Below are positions 1-7,768 of a DNA stretch of 18,317 nt, one piece after another. The notes beneath the pieces were generated by a model. That model made no database searches and had not been told where the DNA came from. It saw only the letters and a program-made list of their open reading frames with translations. The stretch is from the NCBI GenBank assembly GCA_013695115.1, contig JACDBD010000033.1, forward strand, positions 1 to 18,317. The letters are read 5' to 3'. This DNA is from Actinomycetota bacterium. GTDB taxonomy: Bacteria; Actinomycetota; Acidimicrobiia; IMCC26256; JACDBD01. Every line of letters begins with the position of its first letter. Position 1 is the stretch's first letter. The position numbers were made by a program, and so were the translations under genes.

Positions 1-2169
1 GAGCTCGAGCGCGCGCCGCGCCGATGCCTCGCCCGCGTCGCCGCCCGAGCCGTAGGCCCGCTGCTTGACCAGCTCGAGGTAGTCGTCGCAAAACCCCCAG
101 AAGAACCGCTCGGTGCGTTCCAGTGCCCGGGCGTAGTCGTAGTCGTCGAACGCCGTCGTCGCGTCGTCGACGAGGCCCGCGAGCCCGTGCAGCAGCGACC
201 GGTCGAGCGTCGCGGTCACGACGCCGTCGGTCGGCGCGTCGCCGCGCACGCCCAGGGCGAACTTCGACGCGTTGAGCAGCTTGATCGCGAGGCGGCGCCC
301 CACCTTCATCTGGCCCTCGTCGAACGCGGTGTCGACGCCCGGTCGCCCGTTCATCGCCCAGTAACGCACCGCGTCGGAGCCGAACTTCTCGAAGTACTCG
401 ACCGGCGTGACGACGTTCCCCTTCGACTTCGACATCTTCTTGCGGTCGGGGTCGAGGACCCAGCCGTTGATCATGGTGTCGCGCCAGGGCAGCGTGCCGT
501 GCTCGAGGTGCGCCCGCAGCACAGTGGCGAAAAGCCAGGTGCGGATGATCTCGCCACCCTGGGGCCGTAGGTTCATCGGGAACAAGCGGGAGAAGCGGTG
601 GTGGTCGTCTTCCCAGCGGGTCGCGATCTGGGGCGTGAGAGAGGACGTCGCCCACGTGTCCATGATGTCGGGGTCGCCGACGAACCCGCCGGGCTGACCG
701 CGTTGTGCCTCCGTGCAGCCGTCGGGGACGTCGTTGGAGGGGTCGACAGGGAGCCGGTCCTCCCCCGGCAGGAGCGGGTGCGCGTGGTCGACGGTGCCGT
801 CGTCGCCGAGCGGGTACCAGACCGGGAAGGGCACGCCGAAAAAGCGCTGCCGGCTGATGAGCCAGTCGGTGTTGAGCCCCTCGACCCAGCTCTCGTACCG
901 GGCGCGCGTGTGGGGTGGGTGCCAGCGCAGCTCGCGGCCGCGCTCGAGCAGCGCGGCCCGCAGGTCGGGGTCGTTGGCACCGTTGCGGATGTACCACTGG
1001 CGGGTGGTCACGATCTCGAGCGGCCGCGAGCCCCGCTCGTAGAACTTCACCGGGTGGGTGATGGGCTTCGGCTCACCGTCGAGCGCGCCGGAGTCGCGCA
1101 GCAGCTCGACCACGCGCGCCCGCGCCTGCTTGACGTTCTTGCCCCCGAGTTCCCGGTACCGCACGTCGGCCTCGGGGTCGGTCGCGTCCCAGTCGGGCGG
1201 GTCGGCGGCGAGGCGGCCGTCACGACCCATGACACTCCGGGTCGGCAGCCGCAGTTCCCGCCACCACACGACGTCGGTCACGTCTCCGAACGTGCAGACC
1301 ATGGCGATGCCGGTGCCCTTCTCCGGCTCGGCCAGCGGGTGCGCCACCACCGGCACCCGCACCCCGAACAGCGCCGTCGTCACCTCGGTGCCGAAGCGAT
1401 CCCGGAAGCGTTCGTCGTCGGGATGGGCGACCAGGGCGACGCAGGCAGGGATGAGCTCGGGCCGGGTCGTCTCGATCAGGATGTCGGGCGCGCCGTCGAC
1501 CCCACCGAAGCGGACGCGGTGATATGCGCCGGCTTCCTCGCGGTCCTCCAGCTCGGCCTGGGCCACCGCGGTCCGGTCGTCGACGTCCCAGAGCGTCGGC
1601 GCCTCGGCCTGGTACGCCTCACCCCGCCCCAGCATCCGCAGGAACGCGCGTTGCGAGGCCCGCTGGGCAACCTCCCCGATCGTCGTGTACGTGAGTGACC
1701 AGTCCACCGAGAGCCCGAGCCGCCGCCACAGGTCCTCGAAGGCCTGCTCGTCGATCTTGGTCAGCGCCTCGCAGAGCTCGACGAAGTTGGGGCGGGAGAC
1801 CGCGATCGGTTGCTTGCCCGGCTTCTCCGGCGGCGAGAAGTCGGGGTCGTACGGTAGCGACGGGTCGCAGCGCACGCCGTAGTAGTTCTGGACCCGGCGC
1901 TCGGTCGGAAGCCCGTTGTCGTCCCACCCCATCGGGTAGAAGGCCTCGCGCCCCCGCATCCGGTGGTAGCGCACGACCGCGTCGGCCTGCGCATACCCGA
2001 ACACCGACCCCATGTGCAGCGAACCGCTGACCGTGGGCGGCGGCGTGTCGACCGAGTAGATCTCGTCACGCGTCTTGGACCGGTCGAACGCGTAGGTGGC
2101 GTCGGCCTGCCAGCGCTCATCCCACTTCGACTCGATCCCGTCGAGCGAAGGTTTCTCGGGCGCGCCCAT
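1..2169 (-). CDS. valS: Valine--tRNA ligase, archaeal-like type (C-terminus off the left edge)
   Basis: Class I aminoacyl-tRNA synthetase charging tRNA-Val in the cytoplasm. The frame is open for 723 codons from ATG 2169 to base 1, so the C-terminal end is missing (the family is usually about 850 residues). Visible landmarks are the HIGH-type motif SGSLHMGS (residues 48-55, Ser in place of the last His), the CP1 editing-domain motif ETTRPE, and the KMSKS loop as KKMSKSKGN (residues 577-585, near 415-441). After the HIGH motif the protein reads MGWDDNGLPTERRVQN. That resembles archaeal and rickettsial ValS rather than the usual bacterial GTDHAGIATQ form. The start lies 17 nt after the clpX stop on the same strand, so it is the last visible gene of tig-clpP-clpX-valS. 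Identity as ValS is secure; the archaeal-type subgroup is from motif memory, not alignment. Confidence 0.93.
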   Translation of the reverse strand, partial: MGAPEKPSLDGIESKWDERWQADATYAFDRSKTRDEIYSVDTPPPTVSGSLHMGSVFGYAQADAVVRYHRMRGREAFYPMGWDDNGLPTERRVQNYYGVRCDPSLPYDPDFSPPEKPGKQPIAVSRPNFVELCEALTKIDEQAFEDLWRRLGLSVDWSLTYTTIGEVAQRASQRAFLRMLGRGEAYQAEAPTLWDVDDRTAVAQAELEDREEAGAYHRVRFGGVDGAPDILIETTRPELIPACVALVAHPDDERFRDRFGTEVTTALFGVRVPVVAHPLAEPEKGTGIAMVCTFGDVTDVVWWRELRLPTRSVMGRDGRLAADPPDWDATDPEADVRYRELGGKNVKQARARVVELLRDSGALDGEPKPITHPVKFYERGSRPLEIVTTRQWYIRNGANDPDLRAALLERGRELRWHPPHTRARYESWVEGLNTDWLISRQRFFGVPFPVWYPLGDDGTVDHAHPLLPGEDRLPVDPSNDVPDGCTEAQRGQPGGFVGDPDIMDTWATSSLTPQIATRWEDDHHRFSRLFPMNLRPQGGEIIRTWLFATVLRAHLEHGTLPWRDTMINGWVLDPDRKKMSKSKGNVVTPVEYFEKFGSDAVRYWAMNGRPGVDTAFDEGQMKVGRRLAIKLLNASKFALGVRGDAPTDGVVTATLDRSLLHGLAGLVDDATTAFDDYDYARALERTERFFWGFCDDYLELVKQRAYGSGGDAGEASARRALEL

Positions 2170-2186
2170 GGGCCCGAGTCTACGAA

Positions 2187-3452
2187 CTACGCGCTGCGGC
2201 GCTCGGTGTCACCGGCCTCGCCGGCGGTGATGAGCGTGGGTGTCACCCGGTCGAGGACCACGTTGGCGTCGATCACGCACTGGGCGACGTCGGAGCGGCT
2301 GGGCAGGTCGTACATGACCTCGAGCAGCACCTCTTCGAGGATGGCGCGCAGGCCACGGGCGCCGGTGCCCCGCTTGAGGGCCTCCTCGCCCACCGCCTCC
2401 AGCGCGTCGTCGCTGAACACGAGCGACACCTCGTCGAACTGGAAGAACTTCTGGTACTGCTTCAAGAGCGCGTTCTTGGGCTCGACCAGGATGCGGATGA
2501 GCGCCTCCTTGTCGAGGCTGTGTACCGCGCCGATGACGGGCAGGCGGCCGACGAACTCGGGGATGAGGCCGAACTTCAGCAGGTCCTCGGGCAGGACGCC
2601 GGCGAGCACCGCGCCGAGATCCTTCTCGTCGGACTTGCGGATGTCGGCGCCAAACCCTACGCCGTGGTTGCCGAGCCTGCTCTCGATGATCTTGTCGATC
2701 CCCGCGAACGCGCCGCCGCAGATGAAGAGGATGTTGGTGGTGTCGATCTGGATGAACTCCTGGTGCGGGTGCTTGCGCCCGCCCTGGGGCGGCACCGACG
2801 CGGTCGTCCCCTCCAGGATCTTCAGCAGCGCCTGCTGCACGCCTTCGCCGGAGACGTCGCGCGTGATCGACGGGTTCTCGGCCTTGCGGGCGATCTTGTC
2901 GATCTCGTCGATGTAGATGATCCCGGTCTCGGCCTTCTTCACGTCGTAGTCGGCTGCCTGGATCAGCTTGAGGAGGATGTTCTCGACGTCCTCACCGACG
3001 TAGCCGGCTTCGGTGAGCGCGGTGGCGTCGGCAATGGCGAACGGCACCTTGAGCAACCGGGCGAGCGTCTGGGCCAGCAGCGTCTTCCCGCAGCCGGTCG
3101 GTCCGATCAGCAGAATGTTCGACTTCTGGAGCTCGACCTCGGGATCGCCGTACGCGCCCGCCTGCACCCGCTTGTAGTGGTTGTAGACGGCGACGGAGAG
3201 GATCTTCTTCGCCTGGTCCTGCCCGATGACGTAGTCGTTCAGGTACTCGTAGATCTCACGGGGTTTCGGCAGGTCGTCGAAGCGCACCTCGCTGGTCTGC
3301 GAGAGCTCCTCTTCGATGATCTCGTTGCAGAGGTCGATGCACTCGTCGCAGATGTAGACGCCGGGCCCGGCGATCAGCTTCTTGACCTGCTTCTGCGTCT
3401 TGCCGCAGAACGAGCATTTCAGCAGGTCGCCGCCATCGCCGAACTTCGCCAC
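2187..3452 (-). CDS. clpX: ATP-dependent Clp protease ATP-binding subunit ClpX
   Basis: AAA+ unfoldase that recognises tagged substrates and threads them into ClpP. The protein has 421 residues, the normal family length. The N-terminal zinc-binding domain has Cys13, Cys16, Cys35 and Cys38. Walker A is GPTGCGKT (117-124), the pore loop is GYVG (150-153), Walker B is IIYIDEIDK (178-186), and the sensor-2 region contains GARGLR near the C-terminus. The start is GTG, preceded by a purine-rich AAGGGGGG (3456-3463) serving as Shine-Dalgarno. It lies 26 nt downstream of clpP and 17 nt upstream of valS, so one operon transcript is likely. Nothing unusual is seen. Confidence 0.98.
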   Translation of the reverse strand: MAKFGDGGDLLKCSFCGKTQKQVKKLIAGPGVYICDECIDLCNEIIEEELSQTSEVRFDDLPKPREIYEYLNDYVIGQDQAKKILSVAVYNHYKRVQAGAYGDPEVELQKSNILLIGPTGCGKTLLAQTLARLLKVPFAIADATALTEAGYVGEDVENILLKLIQAADYDVKKAETGIIYIDEIDKIARKAENPSITRDVSGEGVQQALLKILEGTTASVPPQGGRKHPHQEFIQIDTTNILFICGGAFAGIDKIIESRLGNHGVGFGADIRKSDEKDLGAVLAGVLPEDLLKFGLIPEFVGRLPVIGAVHSLDKEALIRILVEPKNALLKQYQKFFQFDEVSLVFSDDALEAVGEEALKRGTGARGLRAILEEVLLEVMYDLPSRSDVAQCVIDANVVLDRVTPTLITAGEAGDTERRSA

Positions 3453-3478
3453 GCGCCCCCCTTAGCCTCGCGGTCCGG

Positions 3479-4114
3479 TCAGCTCACCCCGGCGGCCGCG
3501 GCCACCTGGGCGAGCTCCCGGTTGGTGATGACCTGGTCGATAATCCCGTACGTCTCGGCCTCGGGCGCGCTCATGATGAAGTCGCGGTCGGTGTCGTGGG
3601 CGACCTTGTCGACGGGCTGGCCGGTGTGGTGGGCGAGCAGCTCGTCGAGCAGCTCGCGCATGCGGATGATCTCCTTGGCCTGGATCTCGATGTCGACCGC
3701 CTGGCCCGAGGCGCCGCCGTGGGGTTGGTGGATGAGGATGCGGGCGTGCGGCAGCGAGTAGCGCTTCTGCGGCGCGCCGGCCGCGAGCAGGACGGCCGCG
3801 GCGGACGCCGCCTGGCCTACACAGATCGTCTGCAGGTCGGGCTTGATGTACTGCATCGTGTCGTAGATGGCGAAGAGCCCGGTGATGTCGCCGCCGGGAG
3901 AGTTGATGTAGATGGAGATGTCCTTGTCGGGGTCTTCGCTCTCGAGGTGCAGCAGCTGGGCGATCATCAGGTTCGACACGGTGTCGTCGATGGGCGTGCC
4001 CAGGAAGATGATGCGCTCCTTGAGCAGCCGGGAGTAGATGTCGAACGCACGCTCGCCCCGGTTGGTCTGCTCGATAACGGTGGGGACGAGGTAGTTGCGG
4101 ATGGGCTCGTTCAC
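3479..4114 (-). CDS. clpP: ATP-dependent Clp protease proteolytic subunit ClpP
   Basis: Serine protease that forms the tetradecameric degradation chamber and works with ClpX or ClpC. It has 211 residues. The catalytic triad is visible as Ser104 (GQAASAAA), His129 (LIHQPHGG) and Asp178 (DTDRDF); the spacings of 25 and 49 residues match E. coli ClpP. Other family marks are [11 protein letters not shown] (69-79) and the [13 protein letters not shown] segment. The GTG start overlaps the tig stop as GTGA, which implies translational coupling, and a Shine-Dalgarno AGAGGAG lies at 4123-4129. The lack of a longer propeptide suggests little N-terminal processing, but this is uncertain. Confidence 0.98.
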   Translation of the reverse strand: MNEPIRNYLVPTVIEQTNRGERAFDIYSRLLKERIIFLGTPIDDTVSNLMIAQLLHLESEDPDKDISIYINSPGGDITGLFAIYDTMQYIKPDLQTICVGQAASAAAVLLAAGAPQKRYSLPHARILIHQPHGGASGQAVDIEIQAKEIIRMRELLDELLAHHTGQPVDKVAHDTDRDFIMSAPEAETYGIIDQVITNRELAQVAAAAGVS

Positions 4115-5514
4115 GCCTTCGACTCCTCTGCGGGGGGCTGCTGTGACACCTCTTGATCCTCTGGTTGCTGGCCTGACGCCGGTTCCTCGTCGGGAAGGCT
4201 GAGGTCGAGCGGCTTGCCCTGCTCGTCGACCACGGTGGCCCGGTCGACCAACAGCTGCAACGCCTTCCCTCTGGCGATGTCAGATCGTACCGCCTCCAGG
4301 AGGCCCCGGCGGTCGAGATCGCGCCGCACCTTGGCAGGCTTTTCCTCCATCCTCTCGGCCAGACGGGCAATCTCGGCGTCTAGCTCCTCCTCCGTAGCCG
4401 TGATGCCCTCCTGCGCGACGACGGCGCGCAGCGCGAGGTCGGCACGCACGCCCGCGGTCGCACCCTGGCGCACCGCGGCAACGAACGCCTCCTGTTCCTG
4501 GCCGGTCGCGGCCAGGTATTGCTCGATCGTCGCGCCCTGCCCTTCGAGCCGGTGGGCGAGGTCGTGGAGCCGGCGCTCCATCTCCTGGTGCACGAGGGCG
4601 TCGGGGAGCTCGATGTCGACCAGCTCGGCCGCCGCCTCCAGCACCTTGTCGCGCGCCGCCATCTGCGTCTGGACCGTCGAGACGAGCTCGAGGCGTCGGC
4701 GGACGTCGGCGCGCAGCTCGTCGACGGTGTCGAACTCGCTCGCCTCCGACACCCAGTCATCGGTGACCTCGGGAAGCACCTTGCGCTTGACGTCCTTCAC
4801 CAGGACCTGGAACGCGACCTCTTCGCCCGCTCGGTCGCCGAAGCGCTCCGGGAGCCGGTCGTTGAACTTGAGGATCTCGCCCGGGCGCTTGCCCCGGAGC
4901 TCCTCGTCGAGCTTGGGTACGACCAAGCCCGAACCGACCTCGTAGAGGAAGTCGGTGGCGGTCAGACCCTCGATCGCCTCGTCGTGGACGTACCCCTTGA
5001 TGTCGATCTCGGCGTAGTCGCCGTCGGTGAGCGGCGCCGCCGACTCCGCGAGGTCGGCGAACCGGTTGCGGAGTGCGTCAATCTGCGCGTCGAGGGCCTC
5101 CTCGGTCACGTCCGGGCTCGAGACCTCGACGCGCAGCGCGTCGTAGCCGTTGATCGTGGCCACCGGCCGGATCTCGACCACCGCGTCGAACTCGACGTCG
5201 CCCTCGTCCTCGCCCGACGTGATGTCGATGTCAGGCGGCGCGATCGCGTCGAGATGCTCGGCGTCGACCGCGTCGGCGTAGTAGCCGGGCAGGGCCTCCT
5301 GGAGCGCCTCGCGGCGGGCGACGTCGGGCCCGAACCGGGCCTCCAGGAGCTCACGCGGGACCTTCCCGGGCCGGAAGCCGGGGATCTTGACGTCGGAGGC
5401 CAGCTTGCGGAAGGCGGCATCGACGGCCTTGTCGAACTCGGAGGCCGGGATCGCCACGTGCAGGCGCACCTTGTTGCCATCGAGGGCTTCGACCGACGTG
5501 CTGACGGGCGCCAT
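4111..5514 (-). CDS. tig: Trigger factor, ribosome-associated chaperone and peptidyl-prolyl isomerase
   Basis: Binds the ribosome at the tunnel exit and shields nascent chains. It has 467 residues from ATG 5514. The N-terminal ribosome-binding domain carries the signature [17 protein letters not shown] (46-62). An FKBP-type PPIase domain runs about 160-245 ([20 protein letters not shown] onward), followed by the helical SurA-like C-terminal domain and a disordered acidic/Gln-rich tail ending EESKA. An alternative GTG start lies four codons upstream (5524-5526), with GGGAGG 11 nt before it. Against that, a -10-like TACAGT at 5525-5530 would place the transcript start at or after that GTG and favours the ATG. 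First gene of tig-clpP-clpX-valS; its TGA overlaps the clpP GTG. Confidence 0.95.
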   Translation of the reverse strand: MAPVSTSVEALDGNKVRLHVAIPASEFDKAVDAAFRKLASDVKIPGFRPGKVPRELLEARFGPDVARREALQEALPGYYADAVDAEHLDAIAPPDIDITSGEDEGDVEFDAVVEIRPVATINGYDALRVEVSSPDVTEEALDAQIDALRNRFADLAESAAPLTDGDYAEIDIKGYVHDEAIEGLTATDFLYEVGSGLVVPKLDEELRGKRPGEILKFNDRLPERFGDRAGEEVAFQVLVKDVKRKVLPEVTDDWVSEASEFDTVDELRADVRRRLELVSTVQTQMAARDKVLEAAAELVDIELPDALVHQEMERRLHDLAHRLEGQGATIEQYLAATGQEQEAFVAAVRQGATAGVRADLALRAVVAQEGITATEEELDAEIARLAERMEEKPAKVRRDLDRRGLLEAVRSDIARGKALQLLVDRATVVDEQGKPLDLSLPDEEPASGQQPEDQEVSQQPPAEESKA

Positions 5515-5524
5515 GGGGACGGCC

Positions 5525-5530
5525 ACTGTA
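5525..5530 (-). promoter_or_regulatory. Possible -10 hexamer for the tig operon
   Basis: The minus strand reads TACAGT, ending 10 nt before the tig ATG. It fits TAnnnT and would give a near-leaderless transcript. No convincing -35 element is seen about 17 nt upstream. Weak on its own; supported by the same arrangement at other genes in this window. Confidence 0.3.
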
Positions 5531-5592
5531 CCCGCGGCCTCCCGCGCGTCCGCGCTCCTCCTCGATGCGCAGACGCGTGCGAAGCTCTGGCG

Positions 5593-6096
5593 GTGAGCGG
5601 AGATATCGGGACGGTCGACCGCGGGCTCACCCACGTCGCCCTCCCCGTCACCGACATCGACGCCAGCATCGAGTTCTACCGGCGCTACGCAGACATGGAC
5701 GTCGTGCACCGGCGCCGCGACGACGAGACCGGCACCACCGTCGTGTGGATCAGCGACCGCACCCGCCCCTTCGTCGTGGTCCTCATCGAGCAGGCGGCTA
5801 TCTCGCACGCGCTCGGCGGGTTCGCGCACCTCGGCGTCGGCTGCCCGAGCCGGGAGGAGGTCGACCGGCGTTGCGATGCCGCTCGACGCGAGGGACGCGA
5901 CGTCCTCGGGCCCCTCGACTCCGGCTACCCCGTCGGGTACTGGGCGATCGTTCCCGACCCCGACGGTCACAACCTCGAGCTCTCGCACGGGCAGGAGGTC
6001 GGGCTCGCGGTCGAGCGCGCCGCTATCGAGGCGAGCGCCCGCGGCGTCAGGTATCCGGAGCAAGAGCGACCGGGGCCCGAGCGGCCCGGCCCGTAA
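5593..6096 (+). CDS. VOC-superfamily (glyoxalase/dioxygenase-like) protein
   Basis: A 167-residue protein of the vicinal-oxygen-chelate fold. The start GLTHVALPVTDIDASIEFY (11-29) is the typical first beta-alpha unit with a candidate metal ligand His14. A second His lies in GGFAHLGVG, and the end of the fold reads VPDPDGHNLELSHGQ with the usual ligand Glu. These three would form the divalent-metal site. The substrate cannot be told: lactoylglutathione lyases, fosfomycin-resistance proteins and dioxygenases share this fold. The tail after the fold is Pro/Arg-rich and probably disordered. The GTG start is chosen because it sits just before the first conserved strand; no clear Shine-Dalgarno is visible. 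Divergent from tig, convergent with the next gene. Confidence 0.85.
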   Translation: MSGDIGTVDRGLTHVALPVTDIDASIEFYRRYADMDVVHRRRDDETGTTVVWISDRTRPFVVVLIEQAAISHALGGFAHLGVGCPSREEVDRRCDAARREGRDVLGPLDSGYPVGYWAIVPDPDGHNLELSHGQEVGLAVERAAIEASARGVRYPEQERPGPERPGP

Positions 6097-6157
6097 AGCC
6101 AAGAGCGGGAAAGGTGGACCTGTCGCTCTCCGGTACTGCCGGTCGCGCTGGCGCTGC

Positions 6158-6727
6158 TCAGCCGGCCTGACTGATCGCGGGCCAGCTCGGATCGGACGTC
6201 ACCTCGGGCGCGAGATACAGGCGGTAGCTCTCGCGTAGAGGTTCCGCCGCCGCCACGAGGTCGGGCAATGTCACCGTGTCCCAGTCGAGATCGCGCGCCT
6301 CCGCCCGTGAGACGAAGAGCTGGGTGACGGGTGGTGGCTCCTTGCGGTCGTCGTCGCCAGGGAGGGGCTCCTGGCACACGTCCATCGTTTTCAAGTCGCT
6401 CCACCGCCGGAAGACCTCGGGGAGAAACACCTGCGCGCTGGGCACGATCCCCTCGGCGTAGTCGACCGGGGTGTACTCGGCCCCCGTGGGCTCGACGTAC
6501 AGGGCGAGGTGGCGACCAGTGTCCGACGGGCGGTAGCGACCGTTGCGGGTGTCGATGAGCGCGCCCCGCGTGAGCTTCAGGCCGAGGGGCTTCAGCTGCG
6601 GGTCGAAGATGTCGGCGAGCTCCTCGAAGTCGTTGGGAGGCAAGCTGCGCTCGTCCGAGTCGGATGCGCAGGCCGCGCCCGAGAGCGCGACGACAAGAAG
6701 GAGGCGTGTGAGGGCCCGTGCACGCAC
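6158..6727 (-). CDS. Predicted lipoprotein of unknown function
   Basis: A 189-residue secreted protein. Residues 1-20 form a signal peptide with basic residues, a hydrophobic core (LLLVVALSGAAC) and a lipobox-like cysteine at position 20. The -3 position is Gly, so the lipobox is imperfect. The mature part starts with an acidic, Ser-rich linker and then a folded region containing PTGAEYTPVDYAEGI and RRWSDLKTMDVCQEP. I recognise no family. The GTG start is supported by a -10-like TAACAT exactly 7 nt upstream (6735-6740), implying a leaderless mRNA. It converges with the VOC gene, and the methyltransferase lies immediately upstream on the same strand (24 nt gap). Confidence 0.8.
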   Translation of the reverse strand: MRARALTRLLLVVALSGAACASDSDERSLPPNDFEELADIFDPQLKPLGLKLTRGALIDTRNGRYRPSDTGRHLALYVEPTGAEYTPVDYAEGIVPSAQVFLPEVFRRWSDLKTMDVCQEPLPGDDDRKEPPPVTQLFVSRAEARDLDWDTVTLPDLVAAAEPLRESYRLYLAPEVTSDPSWPAISQAG

Positions 6728-6734
6728 GGCGCGG

Positions 6735-6740
6735 ATGTTA
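6735..6740 (-). promoter_or_regulatory. Probable -10 hexamer, leaderless lipoprotein gene
   Basis: TAACAT on the minus strand, followed by 7 nt and the GTG start at 6727. This spacing would place the transcription start on the start codon. No -35 is obvious. Confidence 0.45.
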
Positions 6741-6751
6741 CCGATGGCGAG

Positions 6752-7366
6752 CTACGCCTCGACGTCAGCTGCGATGACGACGAGGTCCTTGACGCTCCAG
6801 GTCAGCGAAGGATCGAAGCCGGCGGCGGTGAGCGAGTTCAGGAGGTCGTCGACGCGGTCGGGCTTGTCGTAGCCAGGGATCAGCGGGGTGATCGCGTCGG
6901 CCGGGTCGTCCGGGACCACGACGTCGGCGAGGACGAACCGGCCACCCGGGCGGAGCCGACCACGGACGCGGCCGAACAGCGTCCGCTTCTCGGCGCCGTC
7001 GAGGTGGTGGACCGCGAGCGCAGAGACGACGAGGTCGAAGGGGCCGTCAGGCAATTCGTCGCGCATGTCGCCAACGTCGATGGTCTCGACCCGGTCGGCG
7101 GGGAGCTGGCGACGCGCCACCGCGAGCATCTCAGCGCTCGCGTCGACCAAGAACAGAAACGCCGACGGATGGCGCTCCAGCACCGCCCTCGAGGTTGCGC
7201 CGGTACCTGCGCCCAGGTCCAGCACCCGCTGCACCCCCTCGATGGCGCTGGCCTCGGCGACCTCGCGCTGCAACGTGTCGTAGTTCGGCACCTCGCCGCG
7301 GATCTCGTCGAGGTACGTGTCCGGCGTGAAGTGGAACTGGGTCCGTTCCAGCCAGTCCTCGGCCAT
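6752..7366 (-). CDS. Class I SAM-dependent methyltransferase
   Basis: A 204-residue soluble methyltransferase. Motif I, binding S-adenosylmethionine, is VLDLGAGTG (48-56); the acidic residue at the end of strand 2 is Asp75 (LFLVDASAEM); GDM follows at 99-101; the strand-4 region reads DLVVSALAVHHLD (111-123); and LRPGGRFVLADVV marks strand 5. The acceptor substrate is unknown. The frame is open upstream as far as 7447, but that stretch overlaps tRNA-Pro, so ATG 7366 is chosen. A -10-like TATCGT 6 nt before it (7373-7378) supports a leaderless start. It is separated from the downstream lipoprotein by 24 nt; that gap carries its own -10-like element, so co-transcription is not certain. Confidence 0.88.
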   Translation of the reverse strand: MAEDWLERTQFHFTPDTYLDEIRGEVPNYDTLQREVAEASAIEGVQRVLDLGAGTGATSRAVLERHPSAFLFLVDASAEMLAVARRQLPADRVETIDVGDMRDELPDGPFDLVVSALAVHHLDGAEKRTLFGRVRGRLRPGGRFVLADVVVPDDPADAITPLIPGYDKPDRVDDLLNSLTAAGFDPSLTWSVKDLVVIAADVEA

Positions 7367-7372
7367 CACCGG

Positions 7373-7378
7373 ACGATA
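7373..7378 (-). promoter_or_regulatory. Probable -10 hexamer, leaderless methyltransferase gene
   Basis: TATCGT on the minus strand, 6 nt before ATG 7366. The same hexamer sits 7 nt before the ATG of the lipoprotein at 14154. Confidence 0.45.
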
Positions 7379-7405
7379 GAAGGGGTGGCTCGGGGTCGCC
7401 TGCCC

Positions 7406-7411
7406 TACCCT
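7406..7411 (+). promoter_or_regulatory. Possible -10 hexamer for tRNA-Pro
   Basis: TACCCT ends 8 nt before the mature tRNA 5' end, so transcription would begin almost at the tRNA. No clear -35. Confidence 0.35.
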
Positions 7412-7419
7412 TGACGCCA

Positions 7420-7493
7420 CGGGGAGTAGCGCAGCCCGGTAGCGCACCTGCTTTGGGGGCAGGCGGTCGGCGGTTCAAATCCGCCCTCCCCGA
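7420..7493 (+). tRNA. tRNA-Pro (anticodon UGG)
   Basis: Complete cloverleaf of 74 nt. The acceptor stem CGGGGAG (7420-7426) pairs with CTCCCCG (7486-7492), and the discriminator is A. The anticodon stem CCTGC/GCAGG encloses the loop TTTGGGG, giving anticodon TGG. The T arm GGCGG-TTCAAAT-CCGCC is intact. The CCA end is not encoded. Divergent from the methyltransferase gene. Confidence 0.96.
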
Positions 7494-7690
7494 CTCCGCG
7501 AGCGCAGCGCTGACGCGTCCCCATACGTCGCCGCGCGTGCCGTGAGCCGTTCGGTCGCGCCGCTGCACGCGAGGGGGGAGCGCGCTGTTGGTCCTCGAGT
7601 TCGACCACGTTGCCGGCAAGTCGTGCGGATGACTCAGCAGCCCAAAGCGCCTCAGGCGCAGTACCAGCTGGGTTAGCTTGTGCTCGATTC
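7494..7690 (+). other. Intergenic stretch between tRNA-Pro and tRNA-Gly
   Basis: About 200 bases with no supportable gene; the open frames here are shadows of the tRNA sequences. It holds one small hairpin (GCGCC-TCA-GGCGC, 7647-7659) without a T-tract on the plus strand. Confidence 0.6.
7674..7679 (+). promoter_or_regulatory. Possible -10 hexamer for tRNA-Gly
   Basis: TAGCTT ends 11 nt before the tRNA 5' end. It fits TAnnnT. No -35 recognised. Confidence 0.3.
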
Positions 7691-7761
7691 GCGGGTGTAG
7701 CTCAATGGCAGAGCTTCAGACTTCCAATCTGACGACGCGGGTCCGATTCCCGTCACCCGCT
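7691..7761 (+). tRNA. tRNA-Gly (anticodon UCC)
   Basis: Cloverleaf of 71 nt. The acceptor GCGGGTG (7691-7697) pairs with CACCCGC (7754-7760), and the discriminator is T. The anticodon stem TCAGA/TCTGA encloses CTTCCAA, giving anticodon TCC. D arm GCTCAATGGCAGAGC and T loop TTCGATT-like GATTC are present. No encoded CCA. It ends 7 nt before the stop of the convergent M24 gene. Confidence 0.96.
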
Positions 7762-7768
7762 CCGAGCC

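Noticed and set aside
598..1698. Plus-strand open frame opposite valS
   Set aside because: Antisense shadow; the minus strand shows HIGH, ETTRPE and KMSKS motifs in one frame.
6097..6157. Terminator between the convergent VOC and lipoprotein genes
   Set aside because: Only a short CCGG/CCGG pairing is visible and no T-tract on either side.
7367..7447. Upstream extension of the methyltransferase
   Set aside because: It overlaps tRNA-Pro and is not conserved-looking; the -10-like element at 7373-7378 lies inside it.
7405..7608. Minus-strand small open frame containing GFEPPTACPQ
   Set aside because: This 'GFEPP' pattern is the familiar false protein translated from the antisense of a tRNA (here tRNA-Pro).
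7647..7659. GCGCC/GGCGC hairpin as a terminator for tRNA-Pro
   Set aside because: About 150 nt from the tRNA and without a T-tract on that strand.
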